Source of the DNA: Blastocatellia bacterium
Lineage (GTDB): Bacteria > Acidobacteriota > Blastocatellia > RBC074
Assembly: GCA_016789725.1 (NCBI GenBank)
Contig: JAEUQN010000013.1
Span: forward strand, 1 to 63,606
Direction: 5' to 3'
DNA: 63,606 bases
Shown: in pieces, positions 18,218-28,208 of the stretch
Layout of the letters: the number at the start of each line of letters is the position of its first letter
Position numbering within the stretch: position 1 is the first letter of the stretch
Made by a program: the position numbers and the translations under genes
The notes under the pieces: generated by a model
What the model saw: the letters and a program-made list of their open reading frames with translations, nothing else
Database searches by the model: none
Told to the model about the DNA's origin: nothing

Positions 18218-19000
18218 ATGTTGGAACTTGCGGTTCGCGCTGCCCGCGAAGCAGGCGCAATTATTCAAGACTTCGCTGCCCGTCGTTTTGAAATCATCCA
18301 CAAAGGCCGCATCAATCTTGTGACCGAAGCCGATTTGGCAAGCGAGAAACACATCAAAGAATTGATTGCGGCCCACTACCCGGCGCATCAAATTCTCGCC
18401 GAAGAAAGCGGCATCAGCCATCACGAAGACGCGGATTATTGCTGGATCATTGATCCGCTCGACGGCACCACGAACTTTGCGCACGGCTTCCCCTGTTACT
18501 CCGTTTCCATCGGCCTTGAACACAAAGGCGAAATGATCGCAGGCGTGATTTACGATCCTTCGCGCGAGGAATTATTTGTAGCCGAACGCGGCGCAGGTGC
18601 AACGCTGAATGGTGAGAAAATTCGCGTGTCAGAAATTGCGGATTTAGAAAAAGCACTGCTCGTGACGGGGTTCCCCTACGATGTGCGCGAACGGATGAGC
18701 TTTTATAGTCCGGCGTGGGAAGCGTTCTTAGCCAAATCGCAGGGCGTGCGCCGTTTGGGTTCTGCCGCGATTGATCTGGCGTACGTGGCGTGCGGGCGCT
18801 TGGATGGTTTTTGGGAATGGGGTCTGAATCCGTGGGATTGCGCGGCGGGCTGGCTCTTGATTAAAGAAGCGGGCGGCAAGCTGACAAAAACCGACGGCAA
18901 CGCATTTGAGATAACCAAGCCTGATCTGTTGGCGACGAATCATTTGCTGCACGAACAAATGATTGCCGTGCTGAATGAAGTCAAACCACAAATGAAATAA
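18218..19000 (+). CDS. suhB: Inositol-1-monophosphatase family protein
   Basis: 260 residues, normal for the family. Lithium-sensitive phosphatase motifs are present: AEESG (metal-binding Glu), the main WIIDPLDGTTNFAHGFP metal site and the C-terminal WDCAAGWLLIKEAGG. Enzymes of this family dephosphorylate inositol-1-phosphate, and SuhB also takes part in rRNA antitermination in enterobacteria. Translation starts immediately at the stop of the upstream gene. The choice of suhB over other family names is by similarity only. Confidence 0.9.
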   Translation: MLELAVRAAREAGAIIQDFAARRFEIIHKGRINLVTEADLASEKHIKELIAAHYPAHQILAEESGISHHEDADYCWIIDPLDGTTNFAHGFPCYSVSIGLEHKGEMIAGVIYDPSREELFVAERGAGATLNGEKIRVSEIADLEKALLVTGFPYDVRERMSFYSPAWEAFLAKSQGVRRLGSAAIDLAYVACGRLDGFWEWGLNPWDCAAGWLLIKEAGGKLTKTDGNAFEITKPDLLATNHLLHEQMIAVLNEVKPQMK

Positions 19001-19037
19001 CACTGATTGAAACGTAGTTGCTGGAAGTTCCCCGATT

Positions 19038-20363
19038 ATGTCAGACACTACTGAGTCACGGTTCGCGCAAAAACTGAATCTTTTCGATGCGACGATGATC
19101 GTGATTAGCGGCATCATCGGCACCGGCATTTTCATCAATCCGTACATTGTTGCGCAAAAAGTTCATACCTCTTTTTGGATTCTTGCGGTTTGGATCGCGG
19201 GTGGTGTCTTGGCCTTGGCAGGCGCGTTCGTGTTTGCCGAACTCAGCACCGTGATGCCAAAGGTGGGTGGACAATATGCGTTTTTTCGAGAAGCGTTTCA
19301 TCCGCTCGTTGCGTTTTTGCACGGCTGGTCACTGCTTTTTATCATTCAATCCGGCGCGACGGCAGCGGTGGCGGTCGCCTTTGCGCAGTATTTAATTCGA
19401 TTGTTGCAACTGCCGCCGAACATCGTGACGCCATTGGCGATTGCGGTACTTGTTGCGCTGGCCTTATTTCATGCGCTCGGCATCAAGCCCGGAGCCGTTT
19501 TGCTCAACGTCATCACGTTCGGCAAAACGATTGCGATTGCAGTGTTGGTCGTCATCGCGTTTATGCTGACGAAGCAATCGGGGATTTCGTTCGAGCCGCT
19601 CACCGCTCCGAACTTACAGGGCTTTTCGTTACTGTCGGCCTTTTTCGCAGGACTCGTGCCCGTGATGTTTTCGTATGGCGGCTGGCAGAATTTGAACTTC
19701 GTGGCCGAAGAGGTCAAAGACCCGTTGCGCAATTTGCCACGCGCGATTTTGATTGGCGTGTTATGCGTGATTGCCGTGTATGTCAGTGCGAATATCGCTT
19801 ATGTTCACGTGCTGTCCGCGCCCGTCCTGGAGGCGACAAAAACGCCCGCCGCAGATGTCGCGGGGCAGTTAATGGGCAACCGTGGTGCGAGCGCGATCAC
19901 AATTTTGATTGTGATTTCGTCATTTGGTTTTTTGAATCTGGCATTGTTGAGCGCGCCGCGTGTGTACTACGCGATGGCGGCGGATGGGTTGTTTTTCAAA
20001 TCCATCGCCAAGCTCAGCCCACGCTTTCACGCCCCAACGAATGCGATCTTGTTGCAGGGATTTTTGGCAGCCCTGTTTGCGTTAACCAACACCTACGACA
20101 AATTAGTTGGTTATGCCGTCTTTGCCGATTGGATTTTTTTCGCGCTCGCGGGCGCGGCCTTAATGGTGTTTCGCTCGACCTTGCCAAATGCACCACGCCC
20201 GCATAAAACACCGTTGTATCCGTTAACGCCGTTGTTATTTATCGTGGCAGGTTTGGGAATTGTCGTGAACACCTTCATCGCGGACACGACGAACGCCGTG
20301 ATTGGCGCGGTGATTATCGCATTGGGCGTGCCGGTCTATTTTCTGTGGAAGAGATTTGCCTGA
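19038..20363 (+). CDS. APC-superfamily amino acid permease
   Basis: 441 residues with about 12 membrane helices. The N-terminal ISGIIGTGIFINP is the APC helix-1 substrate-binding motif, and SYGGWQNLNFVAEEVKDPLR is the helix-6/7 signature of the LAT-type group. It lies 37 nt after suhB. Substrate not predictable; it precedes an aminotransferase, so an amino acid is plausible. Confidence 0.88.
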   Translation: MSDTTESRFAQKLNLFDATMIVISGIIGTGIFINPYIVAQKVHTSFWILAVWIAGGVLALAGAFVFAELSTVMPKVGGQYAFFREAFHPLVAFLHGWSLLFIIQSGATAAVAVAFAQYLIRLLQLPPNIVTPLAIAVLVALALFHALGIKPGAVLLNVITFGKTIAIAVLVVIAFMLTKQSGISFEPLTAPNLQGFSLLSAFFAGLVPVMFSYGGWQNLNFVAEEVKDPLRNLPRAILIGVLCVIAVYVSANIAYVHVLSAPVLEATKTPAADVAGQLMGNRGASAITILIVISSFGFLNLALLSAPRVYYAMAADGLFFKSIAKLSPRFHAPTNAILLQGFLAALFALTNTYDKLVGYAVFADWIFFALAGAALMVFRSTLPNAPRPHKTPLYPLTPLLFIVAGLGIVVNTFIADTTNAVIGAVIIALGVPVYFLWKRFA

Positions 20364-20376
20364 TCTCAGGTCTGGG

Positions 20377-20397
20377 ATTTGAGATTTGAGATTTGAG
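20377..20397 (+). repeat. Triple 7-bp tandem repeat ATTTGAG
   Basis: Three perfect copies of ATTTGAG lie between the permease stop and the aminotransferase start. Such short runs are prone to slippage. No function is evident; GTGAGG just after it is close to the ribosome site of the next gene. Confidence 0.7.
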
Positions 20398-20411
20398 TGA
20401 GGTTTGGATTT

Positions 20412-21491
20412 ATGAAACAAAGCGTTTACATGACCTGGGCCAAGCATCACGCGGGAGCCAAATATAATTTAGCGAACAGCGGCATTCTGGGTTGTGAGTC
20501 AGGCGAACTGACCTTCACACTAAACGATGTAATGCTGAATGGGCCGAATCACGAAGGCTTTGCGCCGCTCAAAGAAGCGATAGCGCGGCGGTATGGCGTC
20601 AATGCAGACAACGTGGTGATTTCGCAAGGCACTTCGATGGCAAATTTTTTGACGATGGCGACGTTGTTGGAACGCGACGATGAAGTGCTGATCGAACAGC
20701 CCGCGTATGATCCATTTCTGGCAGCGGCTTCGTATTTGGGCGCAAACGTCAAACGGGTGGTCCGTCGCTTTGAGAACGGCTATCAACTCGATCTGAATGA
20801 GTTGAAAAATCTGATCTCAACGCGGACCAAATTGATTGTGCTTTCCAATCCGCATAATCCAAGCGGCGTGAACATCAACACCGAAACGCTGGCACAAGTC
20901 GGCGATTTGGCGGCGACAGTTGGCGCGTCAGTATTGGTAGATGAAGTGTACCGCGATATTTTGTTTGAGGACGCCGAACCGGTTGCGCTGCATCTCGGCG
21001 ATCACTTCATCACGACCAGTAGTTTGACCAAAGCGTATGGCTTGAGCGGCCTACGCTGCGGGTGGATTTTGTGCGAGCCGGAATTGGCAGAGCGAATGCG
21101 GAGAATGAATGATTTGTTTGGCGCGGTCGGTTCGATGCCGAGCGATTCGTTGGCCCTCGCGGCCTTTCGCCAGCTTGATTCCTTGCTCGAACGAACGCGC
21201 ACCATCATGGAGCCGAATCAATATTTGATCCGCAACTTTCTGCAAGCACACGAAGAGTTTTTGGACTACGTCTTGCCGAAGCATTCGATGACGGTTTTTC
21301 CGCGACTCAAACATTTTGACGATAGCGAACCGCTGCACAACTTGCTCAGGCGCTATGAAACTTCGATTGTTCCCGGTAAATTCTTTGAAGACGCGCGTCA
21401 TTTTCGACTAGGCTTTGCGGTCAAAACAGCAGACGTCGAAACAGGTTTAGGCTTTCTCTCAAACACATTACATCAACTCCACGAGCAATGA
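20412..21491 (+). CDS. PLP-dependent class I/II aminotransferase
   Basis: 359 residues. Fold type I aminotransferase features: SNPHNPSGVN, VDEVYRDILFED and SSLTKAYGLSGLRCGW, whose Lys would hold pyridoxal phosphate. The small-domain Arg (FRLGFA) for substrate carboxylate is present. The start at ATG 20412 gives an N-terminus like other family members; a start at 20397 is also open. Specific amino acid unknown; the neighbouring permease suggests amino-acid catabolism. Its end overlaps the next gene by 4 nt (ATGA). Confidence 0.85.
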   Translation: MKQSVYMTWAKHHAGAKYNLANSGILGCESGELTFTLNDVMLNGPNHEGFAPLKEAIARRYGVNADNVVISQGTSMANFLTMATLLERDDEVLIEQPAYDPFLAAASYLGANVKRVVRRFENGYQLDLNELKNLISTRTKLIVLSNPHNPSGVNINTETLAQVGDLAATVGASVLVDEVYRDILFEDAEPVALHLGDHFITTSSLTKAYGLSGLRCGWILCEPELAERMRRMNDLFGAVGSMPSDSLALAAFRQLDSLLERTRTIMEPNQYLIRNFLQAHEEFLDYVLPKHSMTVFPRLKHFDDSEPLHNLLRRYETSIVPGKFFEDARHFRLGFAVKTADVETGLGFLSNTLHQLHEQ

Positions 21492-22762
21492 TCGTACAGT
21501 TTTCGGTTAACTCTTTACCAGCAAAAATTGTAACAGTAATCGCGGCACTGGGCGTCTTTGGCGTCCTGGCCTCTGCTGCTATTTGGTATCTGGTCGTCGG
21601 CACGTTGACAGATGATCGTGTGGTGATTCCCCGCGATGTGTTACTGGCTGGGATTCAGTATTTTCCTGACTCTCCGCGTTTGCATGCCCGAATTGCCGCA
21701 GCGGAGTTTCGCGTCCTGGATCGGGATTTACCAAAAGCCGAATCTCACCTTCGCCGCGCCATCGAATTGCTTCCGGGCGAATACACCTATCACTTGCTGC
21801 TGGGTGATATTTTAGAAGCCGAAGGCAATCGTGCCGAAGCAGAGGCAGCATACCGCGAAGCACAACGGCTGGCTCCGAACTATCTCGAAGTCCACTGGCG
21901 CTTAGCCAACAATTTAGTGCGGCAGGGAAAGGTCAACGAATCGTTAGAGCATTTTCGCCACGCCACCAACCGTAATCTAACGCTATTGCCAAATGCCTAC
22001 GATTTAATCTGGAACGTTTCGAATGGCAATCTGGGAGCAGTTACCGCGATTACCAACGATGCTCCCAAGGCTCAACTGGCGCTGGCCGAGTTTTTAGTTC
22101 GTCAATCCAAGTTCACAGAAGCGGCGAACATCTATCGTCGGATTGAGCGTCCTATTCGCCGCAACGAAATGGAAAGCGCCGCGATTTTGAGTGCGCTCAT
22201 CGCCGCGAATCAAGTGCCGCTGGCGCGCGAGTTGTGGGACGATACGATGACCGAAGATGCCAGCAAACCGCAACCAACGATTTGGAACGGTAGTTTTGAA
22301 ACGCCGATTGTGCCGGCGTTTTCGCATTTCGATTGGATGGTGAAAGACAACGATTACATGCGCGTGGCGATTGATCCACAAACCGGACATAGCGGAACGC
22401 AGGCCTTGCGCGTGGCCTTTCTGGGCAAAGACACGGCGCGTGTAGATGGCGAAATCAAACAGCTAGTCTTAATCAAACCGGGCAAGCGATACCGATTGGA
22501 AACCTACTATAAAATCCGCCAACTGATTACGCCAATGGGGCCACGTGTGGCAATCACAGATCCGACCTCGCAAACGCTGATCGTCGCCTCTGACGCGCTG
22601 CCCGAAGGCACACATGCCTGGCAACAGTTGAATCTTGAATTCACGGCTCCGACCAATTTATCCGCCGTCCTGGTACAAATTCAGCGGATTCCCAAATATT
22701 CCTACGACGATCCAACACGTGGGTCCATCTGGTTCGACGACTTCGTGCTGAAGGAGCAATAA
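21488..22762 (+). CDS. Membrane-anchored TPR protein with carbohydrate-binding-like C-terminal domain
   Basis: 424 residues. One membrane helix at about 14-38 is followed by TPR repeats (about 60-240; for example AEGNRAEAEAAYREAQRLAP and EVHWRLANNLVRQGKVNESL). Residues 265-424 form a beta-rich domain (WNGSFETPI, GHSGTQALRV, GKRYRLETYYK, SIWFDDFVL) like carbohydrate-binding modules. The arrangement puts the TPR and sugar-binding domain outside the cytoplasm. It may support exopolysaccharide or cell-envelope assembly; this is inferred. Confidence 0.75.
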   Translation: MIVQFSVNSLPAKIVTVIAALGVFGVLASAAIWYLVVGTLTDDRVVIPRDVLLAGIQYFPDSPRLHARIAAAEFRVLDRDLPKAESHLRRAIELLPGEYTYHLLLGDILEAEGNRAEAEAAYREAQRLAPNYLEVHWRLANNLVRQGKVNESLEHFRHATNRNLTLLPNAYDLIWNVSNGNLGAVTAITNDAPKAQLALAEFLVRQSKFTEAANIYRRIERPIRRNEMESAAILSALIAANQVPLARELWDDTMTEDASKPQPTIWNGSFETPIVPAFSHFDWMVKDNDYMRVAIDPQTGHSGTQALRVAFLGKDTARVDGEIKQLVLIKPGKRYRLETYYKIRQLITPMGPRVAITDPTSQTLIVASDALPEGTHAWQQLNLEFTAPTNLSAVLVQIQRIPKYSYDDPTRGSIWFDDFVLKEQ

Positions 22763-22768
22763 GCATTT

Positions 22769-23098
22769 ATGGTCTTGCTAAAGGTGACCTACCGATTGCG
22801 CGCCCATCAAATGGCGGAATTCGAGCACATCTTTGCCGACCGAATTCTGCCCCTGATTCAAGCCCATAATCTGCGCTTCCAGGGAATTTGGCGAACGCTG
22901 GTTGGGGAGGTCGGCGAATACCTGGAATTGTGGGAATTCAATTCGTTGGCGGAGTTCGATGAACAATGGCGAAAACTGCTTCAAGACCCGCAGTTATTGG
23001 AGATTTTTCAGATCACGGGGCCAATGGTCGAAGGTGAACGATTCGTCTTGCTTGAGCCTGCCTTGGGGGCTGCACAACCGATTTTACCGACCCAATAG
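22769..23098 (+). CDS. NIPSNAP/ABM-like dimeric alpha-beta barrel protein
   Basis: 109 residues. LLKVTYRLRAHQMAEFEHIF, the central YLELWEFNSLAEFDEQW and the short helix LQDPQLLE fit NIPSNAP-like or antibiotic-biosynthesis-monooxygenase-like small barrels. It is 6 nt downstream of the TPR gene. Function unknown. Confidence 0.7.
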   Translation: MVLLKVTYRLRAHQMAEFEHIFADRILPLIQAHNLRFQGIWRTLVGEVGEYLELWEFNSLAEFDEQWRKLLQDPQLLEIFQITGPMVEGERFVLLEPALGAAQPILPTQ

Positions 23099-23611
23099 CG
23101 CCGTAAATGGCTCCTTCAAGGGTTGTGTCTCCAACGAATGCTGTAGTGGGCGTAGGGACCAGGAGATTTTCTTCAGGGAATTTCAACTTTACAGCCCTTT
23201 GATCAGACTGCTATACTCCCATTGCTTTTCACGAGCTTCGAAGCAAGTTTTATCTGCTACGTTATTTTTATAAATAGAAACCTCACGGTAGATGGTAATA
23301 CGGACGGATCAGCCTTCACCTGTTTGCCTCACTTGATACGTCGCTCCTCTGCCAAGTTATTTTATCGTTATCATCAATTCCACCCCATATTTCGCAAGAC
23401 GGATTTTAGAATTGATGCCCCGTTAATCTGTTAGTCAGCGGCCCCCATGTAAGTTCCTATTTCAGGCCTTTGTCGCCCAACGAAAGTCTGAGGTGACTTC
23501 ATCTATAGAACGGATGAAGGTTAATGAAATGAGTGTTGAAAACAGTTCCGCCGGAAAGCGCCGGGTTCTGAGCATGCTGGGTTCAGGCTTCAGTTTGGAA
23601 GGGTGATCACT
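23099..23611 (+). other. 513-nt gene-poor region, candidate long leader or small RNA
   Basis: No convincing gene; the 70-residue frame at 23222-23434 has no ribosome site or normal composition. The region is more AT-rich than its surroundings. It contains a promoter-like pair at 23188-23217 and several potential hairpins, including CTTCATC/GATGAAG around a 9-nt loop at 23497-23519 and the 10-nt palindrome GCTTCGAAGC. It could be a structured leader of the pilin gene. I could not match it to a known riboswitch. Confidence 0.4.
23188..23217 (+). promoter_or_regulatory. Sigma-70-like promoter in the region before the pilin gene
   Basis: TTTACA at 23188-23193 and TATACT at 23212-23217 each match consensus in 5 of 6 positions, with an 18-nt spacer. 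Transcription would start near 23224, about 390 nt before the pilin ATG. Confidence 0.5.
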
Positions 23612-23797
23612 ATGTTTACCAAGACGCGAGCGTTCCTCCTCGACGAGCGCGGTCAGGATTTGGTCGAATACTCCCTACTTTGCGTCATTATTGGAGCAGT
23701 AGTAGTTGCGTATTTGACTGGCGTCGGCACCAGCCTCCAGGGAATCCTCGGTAAAATCAGTTCCTCTCTGGATACGGTTGATCAAACACTGCAATAA
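23612..23797 (+). CDS. Flp/Fap-type IVb pilin
   Basis: 61 residues. A short basic leader is followed by DERGQDLVEYSLLCVIIGAV, the type IVb pilin signature: Gly before the cleavage site, Glu at position +5 and a hydrophobic helix. Prepilin peptidase would cut after the Gly. ATG 23612 lies 8 nt after GGAAGGG; a GTG at 23603 is also in frame but overlaps that site. There is no tad/rcp assembly locus in the window, so this is an orphan subunit that may use machinery elsewhere. Confidence 0.85.
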   Translation: MFTKTRAFLLDERGQDLVEYSLLCVIIGAVVVAYLTGVGTSLQGILGKISSSLDTVDQTLQ

Positions 23798-23810
23798 CGT
23801 TGCGGTTCAC

Positions 23811-25010
23811 TCAGCGACCGAGCCGGGATAACGAAAACAAAAAAGCTATCAAAATCAGAGTTGCGCACGCATAAAAGGGGCGAACGATTCCACCACTGGC
23901 CAACAACCATCCGCCCAGCAACGGGCCAACAGCGCGGGCCAGACTGCCAGCAGCCTGCGTGATCCCTAACACTCTTCCCTGTTCTGTCGCCGGCGCATAT
24001 TTGGATACCAACGTCGGCAACATGCTACTCACAAAGCTGGTCCCGATAGCCATCAATCCAAGCACCGCGAGTAACGGCATGAGTGCGGGAGTCCACGGCA
24101 AGGTCAGATAAGCGACGATCAATGCCACCATGCCTGCCAGCAAGAGCGACTTTTCCGAAGCACTTTTCACCATCCGCCCAATCAGCCCGCCCTGAATCAA
24201 CACGCCAATCAATCCGCTATAGACAAATAAATAGCTGACCTGCGTTTGGTCATAGCCATATTTTGTTTGCGCAAAAAGAGGAAAGAGCGGCTGAAAAATG
24301 CCGAAGGCCAGTGTCGCAATGAACAAAACCAAGGCCGGAGTGCGAATAGCGGAGTTGCTCAAAGCACGCCCAACATCGCGGAAATGGTCGGCGAGATTGA
24401 GCGAGGTTGGCCGCTTTTCTTTGAGCGATTCCGGCAGGAAGAAATAAATCAAAATTGAATTCGTGAACGCCAGCGCCGCCGCAAAAAAGAATGGCGCGTG
24501 AATGCTATACGAACTCAATAAGCCACCGAGTCCCGGCCCTAAAATAAATCCCAACCCAAAGCCTGCGCCAATCAATCCCATTCCCTTCGCTCGGTTTTCC
24601 GGGGTGGTCACATCAGCAATGTACGCCTGCGCCGTCGAAACGTTGCCACCTGTCGCACCATCAAATAAGCGTGCGGCCAACAACATCCACAACGAATTTG
24701 CCCAACCCAACGCTAGAAACGCCAAGCCCGTGCAGAACACACTCACCAACAATACAGGTCGCCGCCCGACACGATCCGACAATCGGCCCAACAACGGCGT
24801 AAAGAAAAACTGGGCGAAGGAGTACGCGCCGACAATCACGCCGATCAGGACATTGACGGTTTCCTGACTGTAATGTGGAGCCAGTTCCTGGGCATAAAAT
24901 GGCAGCAGCGGGACGACCATTCCAAAGCCGATCAGGTCAATCAAAATAGTAATAAAAATAAGCAAAAGGGGCGAAACGCCGCCCCTCTTTTCACTCTGTG
25001 GTTCTTGCAT
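23811..25010 (-). CDS. MFS transporter, TetA-like drug/metabolite exporter
   Basis: 399 residues with 12 predicted helices. The loop GRLSDRVGRRPVLL is MFS motif A and GLIGAGFGLGFILGPGLGG is the motif C of antiporters. Overall pattern (LIDLIGFGMVVPLLPFYA at the start) is that of the TCR/Tet group. Proton-driven export is likely; substrate unknown. It begins 11 nt after the ilvE stop, so they share a transcript. The weak ribosome site AGGT precedes the ATG. Confidence 0.85.
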   Translation of the reverse strand: MQEPQSEKRGGVSPLLLIFITILIDLIGFGMVVPLLPFYAQELAPHYSQETVNVLIGVIVGAYSFAQFFFTPLLGRLSDRVGRRPVLLVSVFCTGLAFLALGWANSLWMLLAARLFDGATGGNVSTAQAYIADVTTPENRAKGMGLIGAGFGLGFILGPGLGGLLSSYSIHAPFFFAAALAFTNSILIYFFLPESLKEKRPTSLNLADHFRDVGRALSNSAIRTPALVLFIATLAFGIFQPLFPLFAQTKYGYDQTQVSYLFVYSGLIGVLIQGGLIGRMVKSASEKSLLLAGMVALIVAYLTLPWTPALMPLLAVLGLMAIGTSFVSSMLPTLVSKYAPATEQGRVLGITQAAGSLARAVGPLLGGWLLASGGIVRPFYACATLILIAFLFSLSRLGR

Positions 25011-25021
25011 TTTACCTGTTG

Positions 25022-25951
25022 CTATTCTTTCGCAAACGTCAGCCAGCTACCCGGCGCTTCTTTTTCTCCTGAAGTGATCGCAAAGAATTCTTTCTGAATC
25101 GCCGCTGTAATTGGCCCGCGTGAGCCGCTGCCAATCTTGATCTTGTCAACTGAACGAACCGGGGTGATTTCGGCGGCTGTTCCGGTGAAGAAAATTTCAT
25201 CCGCAATATACAACGCCGCGCGCGGCATCACTTGCTCACGCACTTCGTAGCCGAGCAATTTCGCCAACTGCATCACCGAATCGCGCGTGATGCCGGGCAG
25301 CACGGCTGAACTCAAGGGCGGCGTAAAAATCACGTTGTCTTTGATAATGAAAATGTTCTCGCCGCTGCCTTCGCTGACATTGCCTTGCCCATCGAGCGCG
25401 ATGCCTTCGGAATAGCCGTTCATAATCGCATCCATTTTGATCAACTGCGAATTCAAATAATTCGCCGCCGACTTCGCCGTCGCGGGCAGCGTATTGGCAT
25501 TCATCCGCGACCAACTGGCGATGCACACATCTACACCCTGCTCAACGGCTTCTGCACCGAGGTACTTGCCCCAGACCCAGCTCGCAATATAAATCTCAAT
25601 CGGATTGCCCAACGGATTCACACCAAACGGCCCATAGCCGCGAAACACGACAGGCCGAATGTAGCATTCCTGAAACTCGTTGACGCGCACGGTTTCGACG
25701 CAGGCATTGACCAGGTCATCCACCGAATAATCCAATTCCATGCGAAACACATACGCCGAATTGCGCAGCCGTTCAATATGTTCGCGCAGCCGGAAAATCG
25801 CCGGGCCGTTCGGCGTCGAATAGCACCGAATGCCTTCAAACACGGACGATGCATAATGAATCACGTGCGACATCACGTGAATATTCGCGTCATTCCAATC
25901 AATCATTTTGCCGTTATGCCAAATTTTCTTCGCAACTTCTGGACTCGCCAC
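25022..25951 (-). CDS. ilvE: Branched-chain amino acid aminotransferase
   Basis: 309 residues, standard for fold type IV BCAT. Visible: HVIHYASSVFEGIRCY, FRLREHIERLRNSA, YIRPVVFRGYG, the catalytic Lys region ATAKSAANYLNSQ, EGIALDGQGNVSEGSGENIF and GTAAEITPVRSVD. It transfers amino groups between glutamate and Val/Leu/Ile. The start is a GTG with AAGGAG (25960-25965 on the opposite strand) 8 nt upstream. Confidence 0.93.
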   Translation of the reverse strand: MASPEVAKKIWHNGKMIDWNDANIHVMSHVIHYASSVFEGIRCYSTPNGPAIFRLREHIERLRNSAYVFRMELDYSVDDLVNACVETVRVNEFQECYIRPVVFRGYGPFGVNPLGNPIEIYIASWVWGKYLGAEAVEQGVDVCIASWSRMNANTLPATAKSAANYLNSQLIKMDAIMNGYSEGIALDGQGNVSEGSGENIFIIKDNVIFTPPLSSAVLPGITRDSVMQLAKLLGYEVREQVMPRAALYIADEIFFTGTAAEITPVRSVDKIKIGSGSRGPITAAIQKEFFAITSGEKEAPGSWLTFAKE

Positions 25952-26117
25952 TGGGAATACTCCTTAACAATTGGGGATCAATATTTGTCTCGACACAGGG
26001 GAAGAAACGAGCGGTCATCTTACGGGCTGGGATGGCAGAGGTCAAGGTGCGGATTTTGCGTGTGCAATAGCGAACGTAGTATAAACGCCGAGAACCAAGT
26101 ACCGCGAAAGGATTCAC

Positions 26118-28172
26118 ATGTCAGAAATACATAAGTTCACAAATCGCCTCATCAATGAAACTAGCCCTTATCTCAGGCAACACGCAAATAACCCTGTAGA
26201 TTGGTATCCGTGGTGTGATGAAGCGTTTGAAAAAGCAAAGCAAGAAGATAAACCAGTATTGCTTTCTGTGGGTTATGCCGCTTGCCACTGGTGCCACGTC
26301 CTCGCTCATGAGTCCTTTGAAAACGAAGCCATTGCCAAGCTGATGAACGACCTTTTCATTAACATCAAAGTTGATCGTGAAGAACGTCCTGACATTGACT
26401 CGATTTACATGAATGCGGTGCAACTGATGACGGGACACGGCGGCTGGCCGATGACGGTGTTTATGACGCCGGAAGGCGTTCCGTTTTATGGCGGCACGTA
26501 TTATCCACCCGAAGATCGGCGCGGGATGCCTGGCTTTCCGCGCGTGTTGATTTCGATTGCCGAAGCCTATAAAGAACAGCGCGACCAAATCGCCAGCAAT
26601 GCCAACACGATCATCGAACAGCTCAACAAGCTCAACAAATTTACAGCGACAGACCATCTCAACATCGAGATTTTGGACAACGCTGCGCACGGGATTATGC
26701 GGACTTTCGATCCCAAAAATGGAGGCTTTGGGCGCGCGCCGAAATTCCCGCCTGCAATGGTGCTGAGCTTTCTGTTACGCCAATCGCAACGCACAAAAGA
26801 CAACGCGTTGCAGTCCGCTGTCGAGATGACACTCATCAAAATGGCGAATGGTGGAATGTACGATCAATTGGGTGGTGGCTTTCATCGTTACTCGGTAGAC
26901 GAGAAATGGTTGATTCCGCATTTCGAGAAAATGCTGTACGACAACGCGTTGCTCAGTCGCATTTATCTGGATGCCTGGTTAGTCACCGGGCGCGTTTTTT
27001 ATCAGCAAATCGCCATCGAGATTTTGGACTACGTTGTGCGCGAAATGCTGGACGTGAGCGGTGGCTTTTACTCTTCGCAGGATGCTGACAGCGAAGGCGA
27101 GGAAGGAAAATTCTTTGTTTGGCGACCAGAAGAAGTTGTCACGTTGTTGGGCAAAGAAGATGCGCAACTTTTCAATCGCTATTTTGATGTCACGCCGCAC
27201 GGCAATTTTGAGCATGCAATGAGCGCCTTGCACGTAGACATCGAATTGACCGCCGTAGCGAAAATCATGCAGGTCGCGCCCGAACGCCTTGCCGCCGCTA
27301 TCACGCGCGGCAAACAGATTTTGTTTGAGGCCCGCGAACAGCGCATCAAGCCAGCGCGTGATGAAAAGATTCTGACCGCGTGGAATGGCCTGATGCTGCG
27401 CAGTTTTGCCGAAGCCGCGCACATACTCAAACGTGATGATTACTTACAAATCGCTATCAATAACGCCGAATTTCTGACGACGCAACTCAAGCGCGACGGA
27501 CGCTTGCTGCGCACGCACAAAGACGGGCAGAGCAAGCTTAATGCCTATCAGGAAGATTATGCCTATTTGATGGACGGCTTGTTATCGCTCTACGAAGCGA
27601 CGTTTGACGAGCGTTGGTTTACGGAAGCGCGCGAGTTGGCTGACACCATGATCGCGCTGTTTTGGGATGAAAACGTAGGCGGATTTTTCTTCACTTCTAA
27701 CGATCACGAACAACTGATTTCACGCGCTAAAGAGTCGTATGACAACGCCACGCCGTCGGGCAATTCCGTCGCGGCTTCTGCGTTGCAACGACTGGCGATG
27801 TTCACGAATGAGCCGCGTTATCGTGATTACGCCGAACAAGTCCTGAAGCTGTTAGCCAGTCAAATCTCACGCTTTCCGAACGCTTTCGGACATCTGCTTT
27901 GCGCACTGGATTTGCATTTAAGTTCGGCGCACGAAATCGCCATCATTGGCGACCGCAATGCTGCCGACACGAATGCGTTGATTGACGCAGTATTCAGCCG
28001 CTATGTGCCGAATAAAGTCGTGGCCTGTGCTGCGCCAAATGAATCATCTGCGCTTCAACTGCTGGCCGACCGCATCCAGGTTGACAGCAAGGCGACGGCG
28101 TATGTTTGTCATAACTATTATTGCGAAGCGCCTGTGACAGATGTGGATAGACTGCGCGAAGTTTTACGCTAA
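26118..28172 (+). CDS. YyaL-type thioredoxin-domain protein (DUF255 / SPATA20-like)
   Basis: 684 residues, family-typical length. An N-terminal thioredoxin-like domain contains [14 protein letters not shown] and [11 protein letters not shown], hallmarks of DUF255. It is followed by an (alpha/alpha)6 barrel resembling N-acylglucosamine epimerase and glycosidase barrels ([29 protein letters not shown]). The conserved CxxC is present. Exact role unknown in bacteria. It is divergent from ilvE with a 166-nt shared upstream region. Confidence 0.9.
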   Translation: MSEIHKFTNRLINETSPYLRQHANNPVDWYPWCDEAFEKAKQEDKPVLLSVGYAACHWCHVLAHESFENEAIAKLMNDLFINIKVDREERPDIDSIYMNAVQLMTGHGGWPMTVFMTPEGVPFYGGTYYPPEDRRGMPGFPRVLISIAEAYKEQRDQIASNANTIIEQLNKLNKFTATDHLNIEILDNAAHGIMRTFDPKNGGFGRAPKFPPAMVLSFLLRQSQRTKDNALQSAVEMTLIKMANGGMYDQLGGGFHRYSVDEKWLIPHFEKMLYDNALLSRIYLDAWLVTGRVFYQQIAIEILDYVVREMLDVSGGFYSSQDADSEGEEGKFFVWRPEEVVTLLGKEDAQLFNRYFDVTPHGNFEHAMSALHVDIELTAVAKIMQVAPERLAAAITRGKQILFEAREQRIKPARDEKILTAWNGLMLRSFAEAAHILKRDDYLQIAINNAEFLTTQLKRDGRLLRTHKDGQSKLNAYQEDYAYLMDGLLSLYEATFDERWFTEARELADTMIALFWDENVGGFFFTSNDHEQLISRAKESYDNATPSGNSVAASALQRLAMFTNEPRYRDYAEQVLKLLASQISRFPNAFGHLLCALDLHLSSAHEIAIIGDRNAADTNALIDAVFSRYVPNKVVACAAPNESSALQLLADRIQVDSKATAYVCHNYYCEAPVTDVDRLREVLR

Positions 28173-28208
28173 AATAAGCATCCGAAAATATTGATTAGGA
28201 GGCATTCG

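Noticed and set aside
19175..20206. A 343-residue plus-strand frame
   Set aside because: It is a shifted frame of the permease with abnormal Cys/Arg-rich composition.
23400..23611. Possible c-di-GMP riboswitch before the pilin
   Set aside because: I looked for the conserved GEMM core and did not find it.
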